The notes under the pieces: generated by a model
The model's database searches: none
What the model saw: the letters and a program-made list of their open reading frames with translations, nothing else
What the model was told of the DNA's origin: nothing
In this document: in pieces, positions 1-7,791 of the stretch
Numbering within the stretch: position 1 is the stretch's first letter
Layout: every line of letters begins with the position of its first letter
From: Clostridia bacterium
Lineage (GTDB): Bacteria; Bacillota; Clostridia; Oscillospirales; CAG-272
Reading direction: 5' to 3'
Assembly (NCBI GenBank): GCA_017451975.1
Contig: JAFTNI010000150.1
Location: 1 to 22,124, forward strand
DNA: 22,124 nt
Translations under genes and position numbers: made by a program

Positions 1-1887
1 GATTTTCTCCCTATAAATAAAGAAGATATGCTCGCGCGCGGGTGGGATTGCGTAGATTTCGCCTATGTTATAGGCGATGCTTACGTAGACCATTCCTCCT
101 TCGGCCCCGCCATAATCAGCCGTGTGCTGGAAGCAAACGGCTACCGTGTGGGCATAATTTCCCAGCCCGACTGGAAAAACGATGAAAGCATTAACGTTTT
201 CGGCAAGCCGCGCCTAGGCTTCCTCGTTTCGGGCGGCAATATGGACTCTATGGTAAACCACTATTCCGTTTCCAAAAAGCGCAGGCAGCAGGACGCCTTC
301 ACCCCCGGCGGTGTTATAGGCAAGCGCCCCGATTACGCCACGGTGGTTTATTGCAACCTCATTCGCCATACGTACAAAAACGTGCCCATAATCATCGGCG
401 GCATAGAGGCAAGCCTGCGCAGACTTGCACACTACGATTATTGGTCAGATAGCTTGAAGCGCAGTATTCTGCTGGATTCCCAGGCAGATATCATCTCCTA
501 CGGCATGGGCGAAAAAAGCATTGTGGAAATTGCCGATGCGCTTAATAGCGGCCTTGCCGCAAGCGATATCACGTTTATAGACGGTACTGTTTATAAAACG
601 AAAAAGCTAGAGGAGGTTTACGATTACGAGCTTTTACCCTCCTACGATGAGCTGAAGGCGAACAAAATGAACTACGCCAAAAGCTTCTATACGCAGTATT
701 GCAATACAGACCCGTTTTCGGGCAAACGCCTCGTAGAGCCTTACGACGGCGGCAGGTACGTCGTGCAAAACCCACCCGCAAAGCCACTTACGGAAACGGA
801 AATGGATAGAATCTACAGCCTTCCCTATATGCGCGATTACCACCCGAGCTATAAAAAGCTCGGCGGTGTGCCCGCAATAGAAGAAATAAAGTTCAGCCTG
901 GCAAGCTGCCGCGGCTGCTTCGGCGGCTGCAGCTTCTGCGCGCTTACGTTCCACCAGGGGCGCATAATTCAGTCGCGCAGCCACCAATCGCTCCTCGTTG
1001 AAGCCGAAAAAATGACGCACGAGCCTGATTTCAAGGGTTATATTCACGACGTCGGCGGCCCCAGCGCCAACTTCCGCAAGCCCTCGTGCGAAAAGCAGCT
1101 TTCCAAGGGCGTTTGCAAAAACCGCCAGTGCCTTTTCCCCAAACCCTGCCCCAACCTGAAGGTAGACCACAGCGATTACGTGGAGCTTTTGCGCAAGATA
1201 CGCGCGCTCCCCGGCGTGAAAAAGGTGTTCGTGCGCTCCGGCGTGCGCTTCGATTACGTTATGGCAGATAAGGACGACACGTTCATTCACGAGCTTTGCC
1301 GCTACCACGTAAGCGGTCAGCTAAAGGTAGCGCCCGAGCACGTTTCCGATAAGGTGCTTGCGCTCATGGGCAAGCCGCAAAACCACGTTTACCGCGCGTT
1401 TATAGAAAAATACAACAAAATAAACGATAAGCTTGGCATGAAGCAGTACGTTGTGCCCTACCTTATGTCGTCGCACCCGGGCTCCTCGCTTAAAGAGGCT
1501 ATAGAGCTTGCGGAGTACCTGCGCGATATAGGCTATATGCCCGAGCAGGTGCAGGATTTCTACCCCACACCCTCCACCATTTCCACCTGTATGTACTATA
1601 CGGGCGTTGACCCGCGCAATATGCAGAGCGTGCACGTTACGCACAATCCGCACGAAAAGGCGATGCAGCGCGCGCTCATACAGTACCGCAACCCCGCGAA
1701 CTACGAGCTTGTGGAGGAGGCGCTCAAAAAAGCAGGGCGCGAGGACCTCATCGGCTACGATGCAAAATGCCTCATCCGCCCGCGTAAGGCGAGCCCCGCA
1801 AAGCCTACGGCGCAGAAAAAGGGCGCGCCTGCAAAAAGCGGAGTTAAAGTGGCAAAGCCCGCGCCGAAGAAAGGTAAAAGATCATGA
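1..1887 (+). CDS. ygiQ: YgiQ-family radical SAM protein (5' end outside window)
   Basis: Radical SAM protein of the YgiQ (UPF0313) family; the cellular reaction is not established. The frame is open from base 1 and the residues before the ATG at 28 (DFLPINKED) match the usual YgiQ N-terminus, so that ATG is internal and the true start lies just upstream of the window. Counting from Met at 28, the family signatures are GDAYVDHSSFG (16-26), IGGIEASLRR (123-132) and the 4Fe-4S/SAM motif CX3CX2C at Cys297, Cys301 and Cys304 (CFGGCSFC). The last 30 residues or so form a Lys/Ala/Pro-rich tail typical of many YgiQ proteins, probably disordered and basic. No membrane segment. The stop overlaps the next start as ATGA. 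Family assignment is very secure. Confidence 0.96.
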   Translation, partial: DFLPINKEDMLARGWDCVDFAYVIGDAYVDHSSFGPAIISRVLEANGYRVGIISQPDWKNDESINVFGKPRLGFLVSGGNMDSMVNHYSVSKKRRQQDAFTPGGVIGKRPDYATVVYCNLIRHTYKNVPIIIGGIEASLRRLAHYDYWSDSLKRSILLDSQADIISYGMGEKSIVEIADALNSGLAASDITFIDGTVYKTKKLEEVYDYELLPSYDELKANKMNYAKSFYTQYCNTDPFSGKRLVEPYDGGRYVVQNPPAKPLTETEMDRIYSLPYMRDYHPSYKKLGGVPAIEEIKFSLASCRGCFGGCSFCALTFHQGRIIQSRSHQSLLVEAEKMTHEPDFKGYIHDVGGPSANFRKPSCEKQLSKGVCKNRQCLFPKPCPNLKVDHSDYVELLRKIRALPGVKKVFVRSGVRFDYVMADKDDTFIHELCRYHVSGQLKVAPEHVSDKVLALMGKPQNHVYRAFIEKYNKINDKLGMKQYVVPYLMSSHPGSSLKEAIELAEYLRDIGYMPEQVQDFYPTPSTISTCMYYTGVDPRNMQSVHVTHNPHEKAMQRALIQYRNPANYELVEEALKKAGREDLIGYDAKCLIRPRKASPAKPTAQKKGAPAKSGVKVAKPAPKKGKRS

Positions 1888-2300
1888 TACCAAGAGAAAA
1901 ATACGGCATACACATCACACAATACAAGCACGATATAAGCACTGCCAAAAAAACTGCGCGCAGTTTTAAGGCAATGAGCAATTCGTTCATACTCACCGCC
2001 ATACTTTGCGCCTTGTGCTATATAGCACCGTTTACATATCTCTCGCAAACAGTGCAGGAGTTCTTGTTGGAGCTTATTTACGTAGCTATCTTTACCGTAC
2101 CCGTAGCACTGTTAATTCGCAAGGCTTTGAAATCACGTAAATTTGCCAAAGAAATTGCAAACGTAGACGCAGAAGAAAGCGAGTTTTCCAAAATAAACTG
2201 TACATACGTTTCCCCTATGCGCCTTTGGATACTCTATTACTTTGACATTCTTGAGAATAGAGGCACAAACCTGCTTTGCGAGATAAGAAAAGAGATTTAA
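1884..2300 (+). CDS. Small membrane protein of unknown function
   Basis: 138 aa, not recognised. The ATG overlaps the ygiQ stop (ATGA), so it is probably translated by coupling; no clear independent SD was needed to choose the start. A basic N-terminal part (1-33) is followed by two hydrophobic segments at about 34-51 and 59-78, then a basic stretch (KALKSRKFAK) and a soluble C-terminal half with acidic patches (about 85-138). This suggests a two-pass membrane protein with both ends in the cytoplasm. The gene is less GC-rich than ygiQ and shows weaker codon bias, which fits a recently acquired or fast-evolving gene. It is followed within 10 bases by a terminator. Confidence 0.8.
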   Translation: MIPREKYGIHITQYKHDISTAKKTARSFKAMSNSFILTAILCALCYIAPFTYLSQTVQEFLLELIYVAIFTVPVALLIRKALKSRKFAKEIANVDAEESEFSKINCTYVSPMRLWILYYFDILENRGTNLLCEIRKEI

Positions 2301-2306
2301 TAACGC

Positions 2307-2335
2307 AAAATGCACCGCACAAGCGGTGCATTTTT
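2307..2335 (+). terminator. Intrinsic terminator after the ygiQ operon
   Basis: Stem ATGCACCGC / GCGGTGCAT (2310-2318 with 2323-2331), loop ACAA, run of T at 2331-2335, with A's on the other side, so it may work in both directions. It ends the plus-strand ygiQ unit. A palindromic repeat begins five bases downstream. Confidence 0.85.
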
Positions 2336-2339
2336 ATTG

Positions 2340-2416
2340 TGTCGATATACTACTATAACCCTCTCCGTCACCCAACGGTGTCACCTCTCCCATAGGGCGA
2401 GGCTTAAATTAATTTT
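2340..2416. repeat. Partial terminator-associated palindromic element (copy 1)
   Basis: Begins TGTCGATATA at 2340, directly after a terminator, matching the left end of the elements at 7613 and 15763. It then carries the arm read in reverse as GGTGAC-ACC-GTTG-GGT-GACGGA (GACGGA complement at 2364-2369) and the tail GGGCGAGGCTTAAATTA shared with copy 2. The opposite arm (CTCCACCTTTGGGGGAG) and the right TCGACA end are missing, so this copy is truncated. From about 2417 to the stop of the next gene at 2504 I see nothing recognisable. Confidence 0.7.
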
Positions 2417-2503
2417 ATTATTGAAACAGCCCTCCGCGGTCATCCTCGATGGGGCGGCGGCAGAGGTTAGATTTTGTGCGTTTTCGGTGAGTGCCTGCTC
2501 ACG

Positions 2504-2959
2504 TCACAGCTCAAACATTGTCACGCCATCTTCCATTGCTTTGGCAACCTTTTTGAGAGCTTCTATTGCTTCTTCTCTCGTTTTGTAACGGCCTATACCG
2601 TCATATCTGTTCGGCCCCGTCTGAACCATAAGCCAGCAATTTTCGCTTTTGTAAATTTTTTCGACGCGCAAGCCGCCGTAGCAAACGAGCAATCTCGATT
2701 TGCCGGGGCTTAACACCTTCATGCGTTCCTTTGGTCTTACAACAGTTCCGTCTTTAAGCACAAACTCAAATCCGTCGCGGATAATATTTTCGAGTGCCTC
2801 CTTGACTCTTTCATCAAACATACTGTCAAGCACGTCCTCAACCGCATCCTCAACCAAATCTTCCACTTTGTCCTCAACGGCATCTTCCACCATATCTTCA
2901 ATTTGCGGTGATAATTCCTCTAAAATTTCGTCTATATCAAAGTTTTTGTTTTCTTCCAT
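2504..2959 (-). CDS. Acidic two-part protein of unknown function (paralogue A)
   Basis: 151 aa, family not recognised. The start at 2959 is chosen because GGTAAGGAGAGCAAT precedes it; a longer open frame to 3061 has no such site, and the paralogue at 5525 begins the same way (MxENKNFD). Residues 9-60 are strongly acidic and probably helical, with a four-residue repeat xVED (V24-D42, DNA 2834-2890). Residues 63-151 look like a compact beta-rich domain: FVLKDGTVV, YGGLRV, LMVQTGP, then RYKTREEAIEALKKV and the C-terminus MFEL. No signal peptide or membrane segment. It lies 95 bases after a GH120 gene on the same strand. The pairing is repeated upstream, suggesting a linked role, but no function can be assigned. 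Confidence 0.85.
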   Translation of the reverse strand: MEENKNFDIDEILEELSPQIEDMVEDAVEDKVEDLVEDAVEDVLDSMFDERVKEALENIIRDGFEFVLKDGTVVRPKERMKVLSPGKSRLLVCYGGLRVEKIYKSENCWLMVQTGPNRYDGIGRYKTREEAIEALKKVAKAMEDGVTMFEL

Positions 2960-3054
2960 ATTGCTCTCCTTACCTTTTTTGCTTTTATTATAACTCGTTT
3001 TTTCGCCTTGTGCAAAAAATGGGATAATATGCCGATATTTGGGATAATCGTAGA

Positions 3055-4932
3055 TTACCACACTTTAACCTTAACTTTACCAGCTTTTATGCCTTCTATC
3101 GCGCCCGCGGTGGGGTTTTTGCCCCTCTGCGCGCCAAAAATATCGTGCGATATGCGAATATTCGAGCCATCGGGCGCATCAAACGGGCATTCCGTTATTC
3201 TCGGCAAGCCAAGGCTTTCCGTCGTTACCATGTCGGCGCAAATGCCGCCCAAGCTTTCGTCAAGCTCCATTTCAAGGTAAACTCCGCCCTCTTCCTCGGT
3301 AATTCTCGCGTTTGATGCAAGTGACGATTTGGGAGAGGTATAGTCGCGCTCGTAGGGCGTAACACCGTCGCCGTAGTAGTTGTGCGCCGTGTAAACGGGC
3401 TGGGGCACCTTCGCGTAGTTTTCAACGTCGCATTTGCCGTGCTCCCTCCAAACCGTTTCAAGGTATTCCTCAAGGCTGTCGGCACAGCCCTCGTACATCG
3501 GCAATCCGGGAATAAACTTTCTGTTCTCTTCCTTTTGTATATTCAGGAAAATATTGTTGTAAAATCTATCGTCCGCACCGTAAACGAGCGTGCAGCCGTT
3601 TATTTCCGTGCTGTGCGGCAGGTGGTAGGGCGTGGCTCTGTCCAGCACCTCATACTTGTACATACCGCCCAGGAAGATGTTGTGCACGTACGCGCCGCCC
3701 TGCGCCGCGTTCTGCAGGCTCTGATCCGAGCCGAAAATGTTGTTATCTACAATGTGTGGTCCGTGCGTAACCTCAATTTTGCAGTCTATTTCGTTGTCGT
3801 GGAAAACGTTTGCCGAAAGGCGCGTACCCTGCGCCTGCCAATCAAGCCAAGTGCCCATAGCGCAGTGGTGCATATGGTTGTGGTGAATATACGTGTCAAT
3901 AGGCGCGTGGAGCTTTATCGCGCCGCGCTCGTAGCCCCAGAACTCGTCGCGCACACCTATATTATAAATTTCGTTGCCGTATATTTCGGAAAATGCGCCG
4001 CCCATGTGGCCGACGATACCGCTTTCGCCGCAATCGTAAATTTTGTTATTGCGTATTATGTGAGAGCCAACCTTTTCGCGGCACCAGCCCTCGCGCAAGC
4101 CGCGGAACATTGCCTCGAATTGGTAGCACATCGCGCCCTTGCGTCTATATCTCGTTGCAGTGTTTTCTTCAAAGGAAAAAGGCTTGCCCACGCTTATGCC
4201 GCAGCATTTCGCTTCGCGCACGGTGTTCTCTTCTATAATCCAGCCCTTTGCCCAGTTTACACCGAGCGCGCCTATCTGCTCCACCGTGGGCGGCGCCCAG
4301 GGCGTTGCCGCGTGGCAAAGCTCAAAACCGCGCACGGTTATATAGTTCACGCCCCTTTGCTCAGGGTAGAAGCAGGTTTTGCGCACGTTTATTTCCATTA
4401 CGGAATTATCTGCGCACTTTTCGCCGAGGTTTACCCATATTTCCGTGGTGTTCTCGTCCACGCGCGCAAGCCATGTGTTTTCTTTTTCTTCAAGCTCCTC
4501 GCGCGCGGTCGCCTCTATAAGCGACTTGCCGCCGCAGTAAACGCAACCGAGGTGCTTTGTGCTTTTGCGCGTAACGGGGTCTATGGGGCGAGCCATCCAG
4601 TCGCCGTCGAGCAGCTCTGCATAGGGGTTGAACTTACCAAAAAGCGAGTTTTCCACAACCGTGTGCCAAACTGCGCCGTCGCGCTCCCAATTTTCGATTA
4701 TTTCCGAGCCGCGAATGCTGACGTATTCGCCCTTTGCCGCCTCGTACGTGATGCGCTGCATCTCACTTCTGCCGCCGTGCGCAGGGCTCACCGCTTCGCG
4801 GTAGATGCCCTCGTGCACTCTTACGGTGTCGCCCTCCTCGGCAATGCGCGCCGCGCGCGATATCGTAAGGAAAGGAGCATCGACCGTGCCCGCGTTTCTA
4901 TCGTTTCCGTTTTTTGCTACGTGATATATCAT
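3055..4932 (-). CDS. GH120 beta-xylosidase, parallel beta-helix (copy A)
   Basis: 625 aa, full length for glycoside hydrolase family 120, whose type member is XylC of Thermoanaerobacterium saccharolyticum (retaining exo-acting beta-xylosidase). The opening MIYHVAKNGNDRN, the segment ENSLFGKFNPY (94-104), and HIIRNNKIYDCGESGIVGH (291-309) match XylC as I recall it. The XylC nucleophile Asp382 and acid/base Glu405 correspond to Asp364 (TWLDWQAQG) and Glu387 (IEVTHGP), with the same 23-residue spacing. The N-rich turns (HNHMHH, DNNIF) are beta-helix rungs. No signal peptide, so it acts in the cytoplasm on imported xylo-oligosaccharides. SD CGGAGAAAATT precedes the ATG. Tandem paralogue of the gene at 5603-7483. 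Substrate could also be another pentoside. Confidence 0.92.
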   Translation of the reverse strand: MIYHVAKNGNDRNAGTVDAPFLTISRAARIAEEGDTVRVHEGIYREAVSPAHGGRSEMQRITYEAAKGEYVSIRGSEIIENWERDGAVWHTVVENSLFGKFNPYAELLDGDWMARPIDPVTRKSTKHLGCVYCGGKSLIEATAREELEEKENTWLARVDENTTEIWVNLGEKCADNSVMEINVRKTCFYPEQRGVNYITVRGFELCHAATPWAPPTVEQIGALGVNWAKGWIIEENTVREAKCCGISVGKPFSFEENTATRYRRKGAMCYQFEAMFRGLREGWCREKVGSHIIRNNKIYDCGESGIVGHMGGAFSEIYGNEIYNIGVRDEFWGYERGAIKLHAPIDTYIHHNHMHHCAMGTWLDWQAQGTRLSANVFHDNEIDCKIEVTHGPHIVDNNIFGSDQSLQNAAQGGAYVHNIFLGGMYKYEVLDRATPYHLPHSTEINGCTLVYGADDRFYNNIFLNIQKEENRKFIPGLPMYEGCADSLEEYLETVWREHGKCDVENYAKVPQPVYTAHNYYGDGVTPYERDYTSPKSSLASNARITEEEGGVYLEMELDESLGGICADMVTTESLGLPRITECPFDAPDGSNIRISHDIFGAQRGKNPTAGAIEGIKAGKVKVKVW

Positions 4933-4950
4933 AATTTTCTCCGATTTTTT

Positions 4951-4969
4951 TCGGGAGGAGTTCCCCCGA
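4951..4969. repeat. Short G/C hairpin before GH120 copy A
   Basis: TCGGGAGGAGTTCCCCCGA forms an imperfect hairpin that would lie in the 5' leader of the GH120 gene at 4932, just ahead of its SD. On the minus strand it is followed by A's, not U's, so it is not a terminator there. It resembles the GGGAGG...CCTCCC hairpins at 10198 and 11732 and may be a remnant of the same repeat class rather than a regulatory site. Confidence 0.4.
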
Positions 4970-5007
4970 CATATTTATTGGTATTGCAAGGTTAAATACA
5001 CCGTTAG

Positions 5008-5056
5008 CCTTCCCCTGCTTCAGCTTAGGGGAAGGTGGCAACCGCAGGTTGACGGA
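5008..5056 (+). repeat. Palindromic repeat with GGTGGC-hairpin-GACGGA plan
   Basis: Hairpin CCTTCCCCT / AGGGGAAGG (5008-5016 with 5027-5035) is followed by GGTGGC (5034-5039), a small hairpin AACC-GCA-GGTT, and GACGGA (5051-5056). It sits in the 176-base gap between the acidic gene B and GH120 copy A. The same order of blocks with different stem bases occurs at 7727-7748 (reverse) and 10014-10050, so it is one member of a family of short interspersed palindromes. Confidence 0.65.
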
Positions 5057-5108
5057 TGAGGTTTTCCTTCGCTTTTCTATTGCGGTATTTGCCAATATCA
5101 CAATATTA

Positions 5109-5525
5109 TCAAAGCTCAAATTTGGTCAAACCTGCATCCATAGCTTCCGAAACCCTTGCAAGTGTTGCGATAGCTTCTTCTCTCGTTTTGTAATGAGCAA
5201 TATTTTCATAATTTGAACCGGGGCCTGTCTGAACCATAAGCGAGGTACCGTCAACACGCAAGCCTCCATATAAAAGAAGCATTTTTGATTTATCCGGGCT
5301 GAAAATTCTCATGCGCTCTTTCGTCTTTACAACAGTGCCATCGTTCAGAACAAATTTGCAGCCGTTACCGGTAAGATTATCCAGCGCATCCTGTACCATT
5401 TTTCCCACCATATCGACAAGCTCAGAATTAGCAAAATCTTGAATATGGTCTTCCACCATATCCTCTATTTGCGAAGATAATTCATCTAAAATTTCATCCA
5501 TATCAAAATTTTTGTTTTCTGCCAT
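5109..5525 (-). CDS. Acidic two-part protein of unknown function (paralogue B)
   Basis: 138 aa, clear paralogue of the protein at 2504-2959, family not recognised. Of two nearby ATGs (5531 and 5525) the second has the proper distance from AAAGGAG and gives the same N-terminus as paralogue A (MAENKNFDMDEIL). Residues 9-50 are acidic but lack the expanded xVED repeat of paralogue A, which makes this copy 13 residues shorter. The C-terminal part is well conserved: FVLNDGTVVKTKERM, YGGLRV, LMVQTGP, HYKTREEAIATL and final KFEL. No signal peptide or membrane segment. It follows GH120 copy B by 77 bases on the same strand, so the GH120 plus acidic pair is a duplicated unit. Confidence 0.85.
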   Translation of the reverse strand: MAENKNFDMDEILDELSSQIEDMVEDHIQDFANSELVDMVGKMVQDALDNLTGNGCKFVLNDGTVVKTKERMRIFSPDKSKMLLLYGGLRVDGTSLMVQTGPGSNYENIAHYKTREEAIATLARVSEAMDAGLTKFEL

Positions 5526-5581
5526 ATTCATATCTCCTTTTATAAAAATGTATATTATACGTGGGTTGTTCGCACCAAGCA

Positions 5582-5595
5582 TCCCTCAGGAGGGA
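5582..5595. repeat. Remnant palindrome TCCCTC-AG-GAGGGA
   Basis: Perfect six-base arms in the short gap between GH120 copy B and the acidic gene B. With its flanks (AAGCAT before, GGCT after) it resembles the ends of the larger element at 9995-10195 and may be a decayed end of that repeat. It has no T run, so it is not a good terminator. Confidence 0.4.
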
Positions 5596-5602
5596 GGCTA
5601 TC

Positions 5603-7483
5603 TCATCTCAGCTTTACTCTTACCTTGCCCGATTTTATGCCTTCAACGGGGCCTGCCGTGGGGTTTTTGCCCCTGTGCGTGCCAAGCATATCGTGCGCTA
5701 TGCGAATGTGAGTACCGTCGGGGTTTTCGTAAAGCGCTTCCACAATTCTCGGCATACCGAGCTTTTCCGTGGTAATAACCTCCGCCTCTATGCTGTCGAA
5801 CGCTTCGTCCAGCACCATTTCAAGGTAAACGCCGCCCTCTTCTTCAACGATTTTCGCCTCCGTTGCAAGCTCCGTTTTAACGGAAGTTATGTCGCGCTCG
5901 TAGGCGCTCACGCCGTCGCCGTAGTAGTTGTGCGCCATAAACACGGGCTGCTCCTCGCGCTCGTAATATTCAACGTCGCCCTTGCCGTATTTCGTTACAA
6001 CCGTACTGATATATTCATCCATGCTGTCGGGGAATCCCGCGTACATCGTGCCCGTACCGAGCTTGTAGCGCTCGTTTTCCTCGCCCATGGTGTTTGCGAA
6101 GATGTTGTTATAGAAGCGCTCGTCGCCGCCGTAGGTAAGCGAAAAGCCCTTTATCTTCGTGCTGTGCGGCAGGTGGTATGGAGTGGAGCGCTGCAACACC
6201 TTGTATTTATAAATACCGCCCATAAAGAGGTTATGTACAAACGCCGTACCCTGCGCGGCATTGAGCAGGCTCTGCTTCGAGCCGAAAATGTTGTTATCCA
6301 CAAGGCAGGGGCCATGAGTTACCTCAAGCCAGAGGTCGCTCGTATTGTTGTGGTAGAGGTTTGCGTAAAGGCGAATTCCCTGCGCCTGCCAATCGAGCCA
6401 AGTACCCATAGTGCAATCGTGTATATGGTTATGATGTATCTGCGTATCGAGCGCGGCGTGGAGCTTGATGCCGGCTATCTCGTAGCCGTAATATTCGTGG
6501 CGTCTGCCTATGCCCGAAATATCGTTGCCATAGATTTCGGAGAATGCGCCGCCCATATGACCCACGATACCGTTCTGACCGCAATCGTAAATGGTATTAT
6601 TTCTTATAATGTGAGAGCCGATGTTTTCCTTGCACCAACCCATATCGAGCGCCTCGAAAACAGCCTCCATCTGGTAAACGTAGCCCGCTTTTCTGTGGTA
6701 GCGGTTGTAGAGCTGGTCGTTTGCCGATGCGTATTTGCCGACGCAAATGCCGCAGGTTTTTGCGCTGTGTACCGTGTTTTCCTCAATTATCCAGCCCTTT
6801 GCCCAGTTTACGTTTACAGCGCCCATCTGCCCGGAGGTAGGGGGCGACCACGGGTTTGCCACGCGGCAAAATTCAAAACCGCGCACCGTAATGTAGTTAA
6901 CGCCCGTTTTTTCGGGGCAGAAGCAGGTTTTGCGCACGCTTATTTCCACCTCGGCTTCTTCCGCGTCGCGCGCGCCGAAGTTTGCCCATATCTCCGTTGT
7001 GTTTTCGTTTACGGAAGCAAGCCAGGTCATTTCCGTGGATTCAAGCTCCTCGCGCGAGGAAACCTCGTTAAGTCCTTCTCCATCTATATAAACACAGCCC
7101 GTGTGGCGCAGGCTCTTACCCGTGGCTGGGTCAAGCGGCTTCTGCATCCAGTCGCCGTCTATAAGCTCCTCGTATGGGTTATAGCCGCCGAAAAGCGAGT
7201 TTTCCACCGATACGTGCCAAACTGCGCCCTCGCGCACCCAGCCGCGCACGATTTCCGCGCCCGTTACCGTTACCTTTTCGCCCTTTGCCGCTTCGTACGT
7301 AATTCGGTAGTTTTCGCTTCTCGCGCCGCGCGCGGGGGCAACCGTTTCACGGTACACACCTTCGTGCACCACAACTGTATCGCGCTCCTCCAGCACCTCT
7401 GCCGCGCGTGATATCGTAAGGAAAGGCGCATCCGCCGTGCCTTTATTTCTGTCGTTTCCGTTTTTTGCTACGTGATATATCAT
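5603..7483 (-). CDS. GH120 beta-xylosidase, parallel beta-helix (copy B)
   Basis: 626 aa, GH120 like copy A; 46 of the first 60 residues are identical between the copies. Catalytic candidates are again Asp364 (TWLDWQAQG) and Glu387 (LEVTHGP), the positions of nucleophile and acid/base in XylC. HIIRNNTIYDCGQNGIVGH (291-309) and GYEIAGIKLHA (333-343) are even closer to XylC than in copy A. No signal peptide, so cytoplasmic cleavage of xylosides is expected. The ATG at 7483 has only a weak SD (AAAGGG, 9 bases). It is the first gene of the duplicated GH120/acidic block and would be driven by a promoter in the AT-rich stretch at 7500-7560. Differences between the copies may reflect different linkage or substituent preferences. 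Confidence 0.92.
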   Translation of the reverse strand: MIYHVAKNGNDRNKGTADAPFLTISRAAEVLEERDTVVVHEGVYRETVAPARGARSENYRITYEAAKGEKVTVTGAEIVRGWVREGAVWHVSVENSLFGGYNPYEELIDGDWMQKPLDPATGKSLRHTGCVYIDGEGLNEVSSREELESTEMTWLASVNENTTEIWANFGARDAEEAEVEISVRKTCFCPEKTGVNYITVRGFEFCRVANPWSPPTSGQMGAVNVNWAKGWIIEENTVHSAKTCGICVGKYASANDQLYNRYHRKAGYVYQMEAVFEALDMGWCKENIGSHIIRNNTIYDCGQNGIVGHMGGAFSEIYGNDISGIGRRHEYYGYEIAGIKLHAALDTQIHHNHIHDCTMGTWLDWQAQGIRLYANLYHNNTSDLWLEVTHGPCLVDNNIFGSKQSLLNAAQGTAFVHNLFMGGIYKYKVLQRSTPYHLPHSTKIKGFSLTYGGDERFYNNIFANTMGEENERYKLGTGTMYAGFPDSMDEYISTVVTKYGKGDVEYYEREEQPVFMAHNYYGDGVSAYERDITSVKTELATEAKIVEEEGGVYLEMVLDEAFDSIEAEVITTEKLGMPRIVEALYENPDGTHIRIAHDMLGTHRGKNPTAGPVEGIKSGKVRVKLR

Positions 7484-7511
7484 AATAATAGCCCTTTCAT
7501 ATAAGGTTTTA

Positions 7512-7541
7512 TATATATAAATTTACCATATCGCGAGGCAA
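7512..7541 (-). promoter_or_regulatory. Possible promoter for the GH120 block
   Basis: Read on the minus strand: TTGCCT (7536-7541), 18 bases, TATATA (7512-7517), about 29 bases before the ATG at 7483. The region is AT-rich and several TATA-like hexamers are possible, so the exact -10 is uncertain. Confidence 0.35.
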
Positions 7542-7580
7542 ATTACAAGCCATATGGAAAAATTTGCACAAATATATTAA

Positions 7581-7607
7581 AAGCAAGGCCGATTTTCAGC
7601 CTTGCTT
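7581..7607 (-). terminator. Terminator hairpin, copy on the GH120 side of a palindromic element
   Basis: Stem AAGCAAGGC / GCCTTGCTT (7581-7589 with 7599-7607). On the minus strand the stem is followed by TTTTAATATATTTG, a proper U-rich tail, so it can still end transcription coming from the DegV operon. A near copy of this hairpin lies at 7792-7819, with the element 7613-7786 between them. Confidence 0.65.
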
Positions 7608-7612
7608 GAGCG

Positions 7613-7786
7613 TGTCGATAAACGATTTTTTAGGCTCCACCTTTGGGGGAGCTCCGCGAAGCGGTGAGAGGGTAAAAACCAAAAACATAAATTTTCAATG
7701 CAAATTCGGCTTTTCTCATGGCCCTCTCCGTCACCTTACGGTGCCACCTCTCCCATAGGGCGAGGCTTAAATTACTTTTTTCGACA
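7613..7786. repeat. Terminator-flanked palindromic element (copy 2, complete)
   Basis: About 174 bases with ends TGTCGATAAA and TTTCGACA (perfect six-base inverted TGTCGA). Two internal arms mirror each other: GGCTCCACCTTTGGGGGAG then CCGC-GAA-GCGG-TGAGAGGG on one side, and (reverse) GCCTCGCCCTATGGGAG, GGTGGC-ACC-GTAA-GGT-GACGGA-GAGGG on the other. The middle is AT-rich (ACATAAATTTTCAATG), closely shared with copy 3. No ORF with a ribosome binding site, so a non-autonomous MITE-like element is the best description. The gap 7484-7825 holds nothing else except the promoter and hairpins listed. Confidence 0.75.
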
Positions 7787-7791
7787 ATCTG

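Noticed and set aside
3382..4995. Long open frame on the plus strand opposite GH120 copy A
   Set aside because: It is antisense to a gene with clear family motifs, has no ribosome site and the protein has no recognisable domain. GC-rich third positions of the real gene leave the opposite frame open.
5561..7411. Long open frame on the plus strand opposite GH120 copy B
   Set aside because: Same reasoning as for copy A; its resemblance to the other antisense frame only mirrors the paralogy of the sense genes.
3055..7483. Secreted pectate-lyase-like or other beta-helix polysaccharide lyase
   Set aside because: No signal peptide, and the GH120 Asp/Glu pair with exact spacing and XylC-like segments fits GH120 better than any lyase family.
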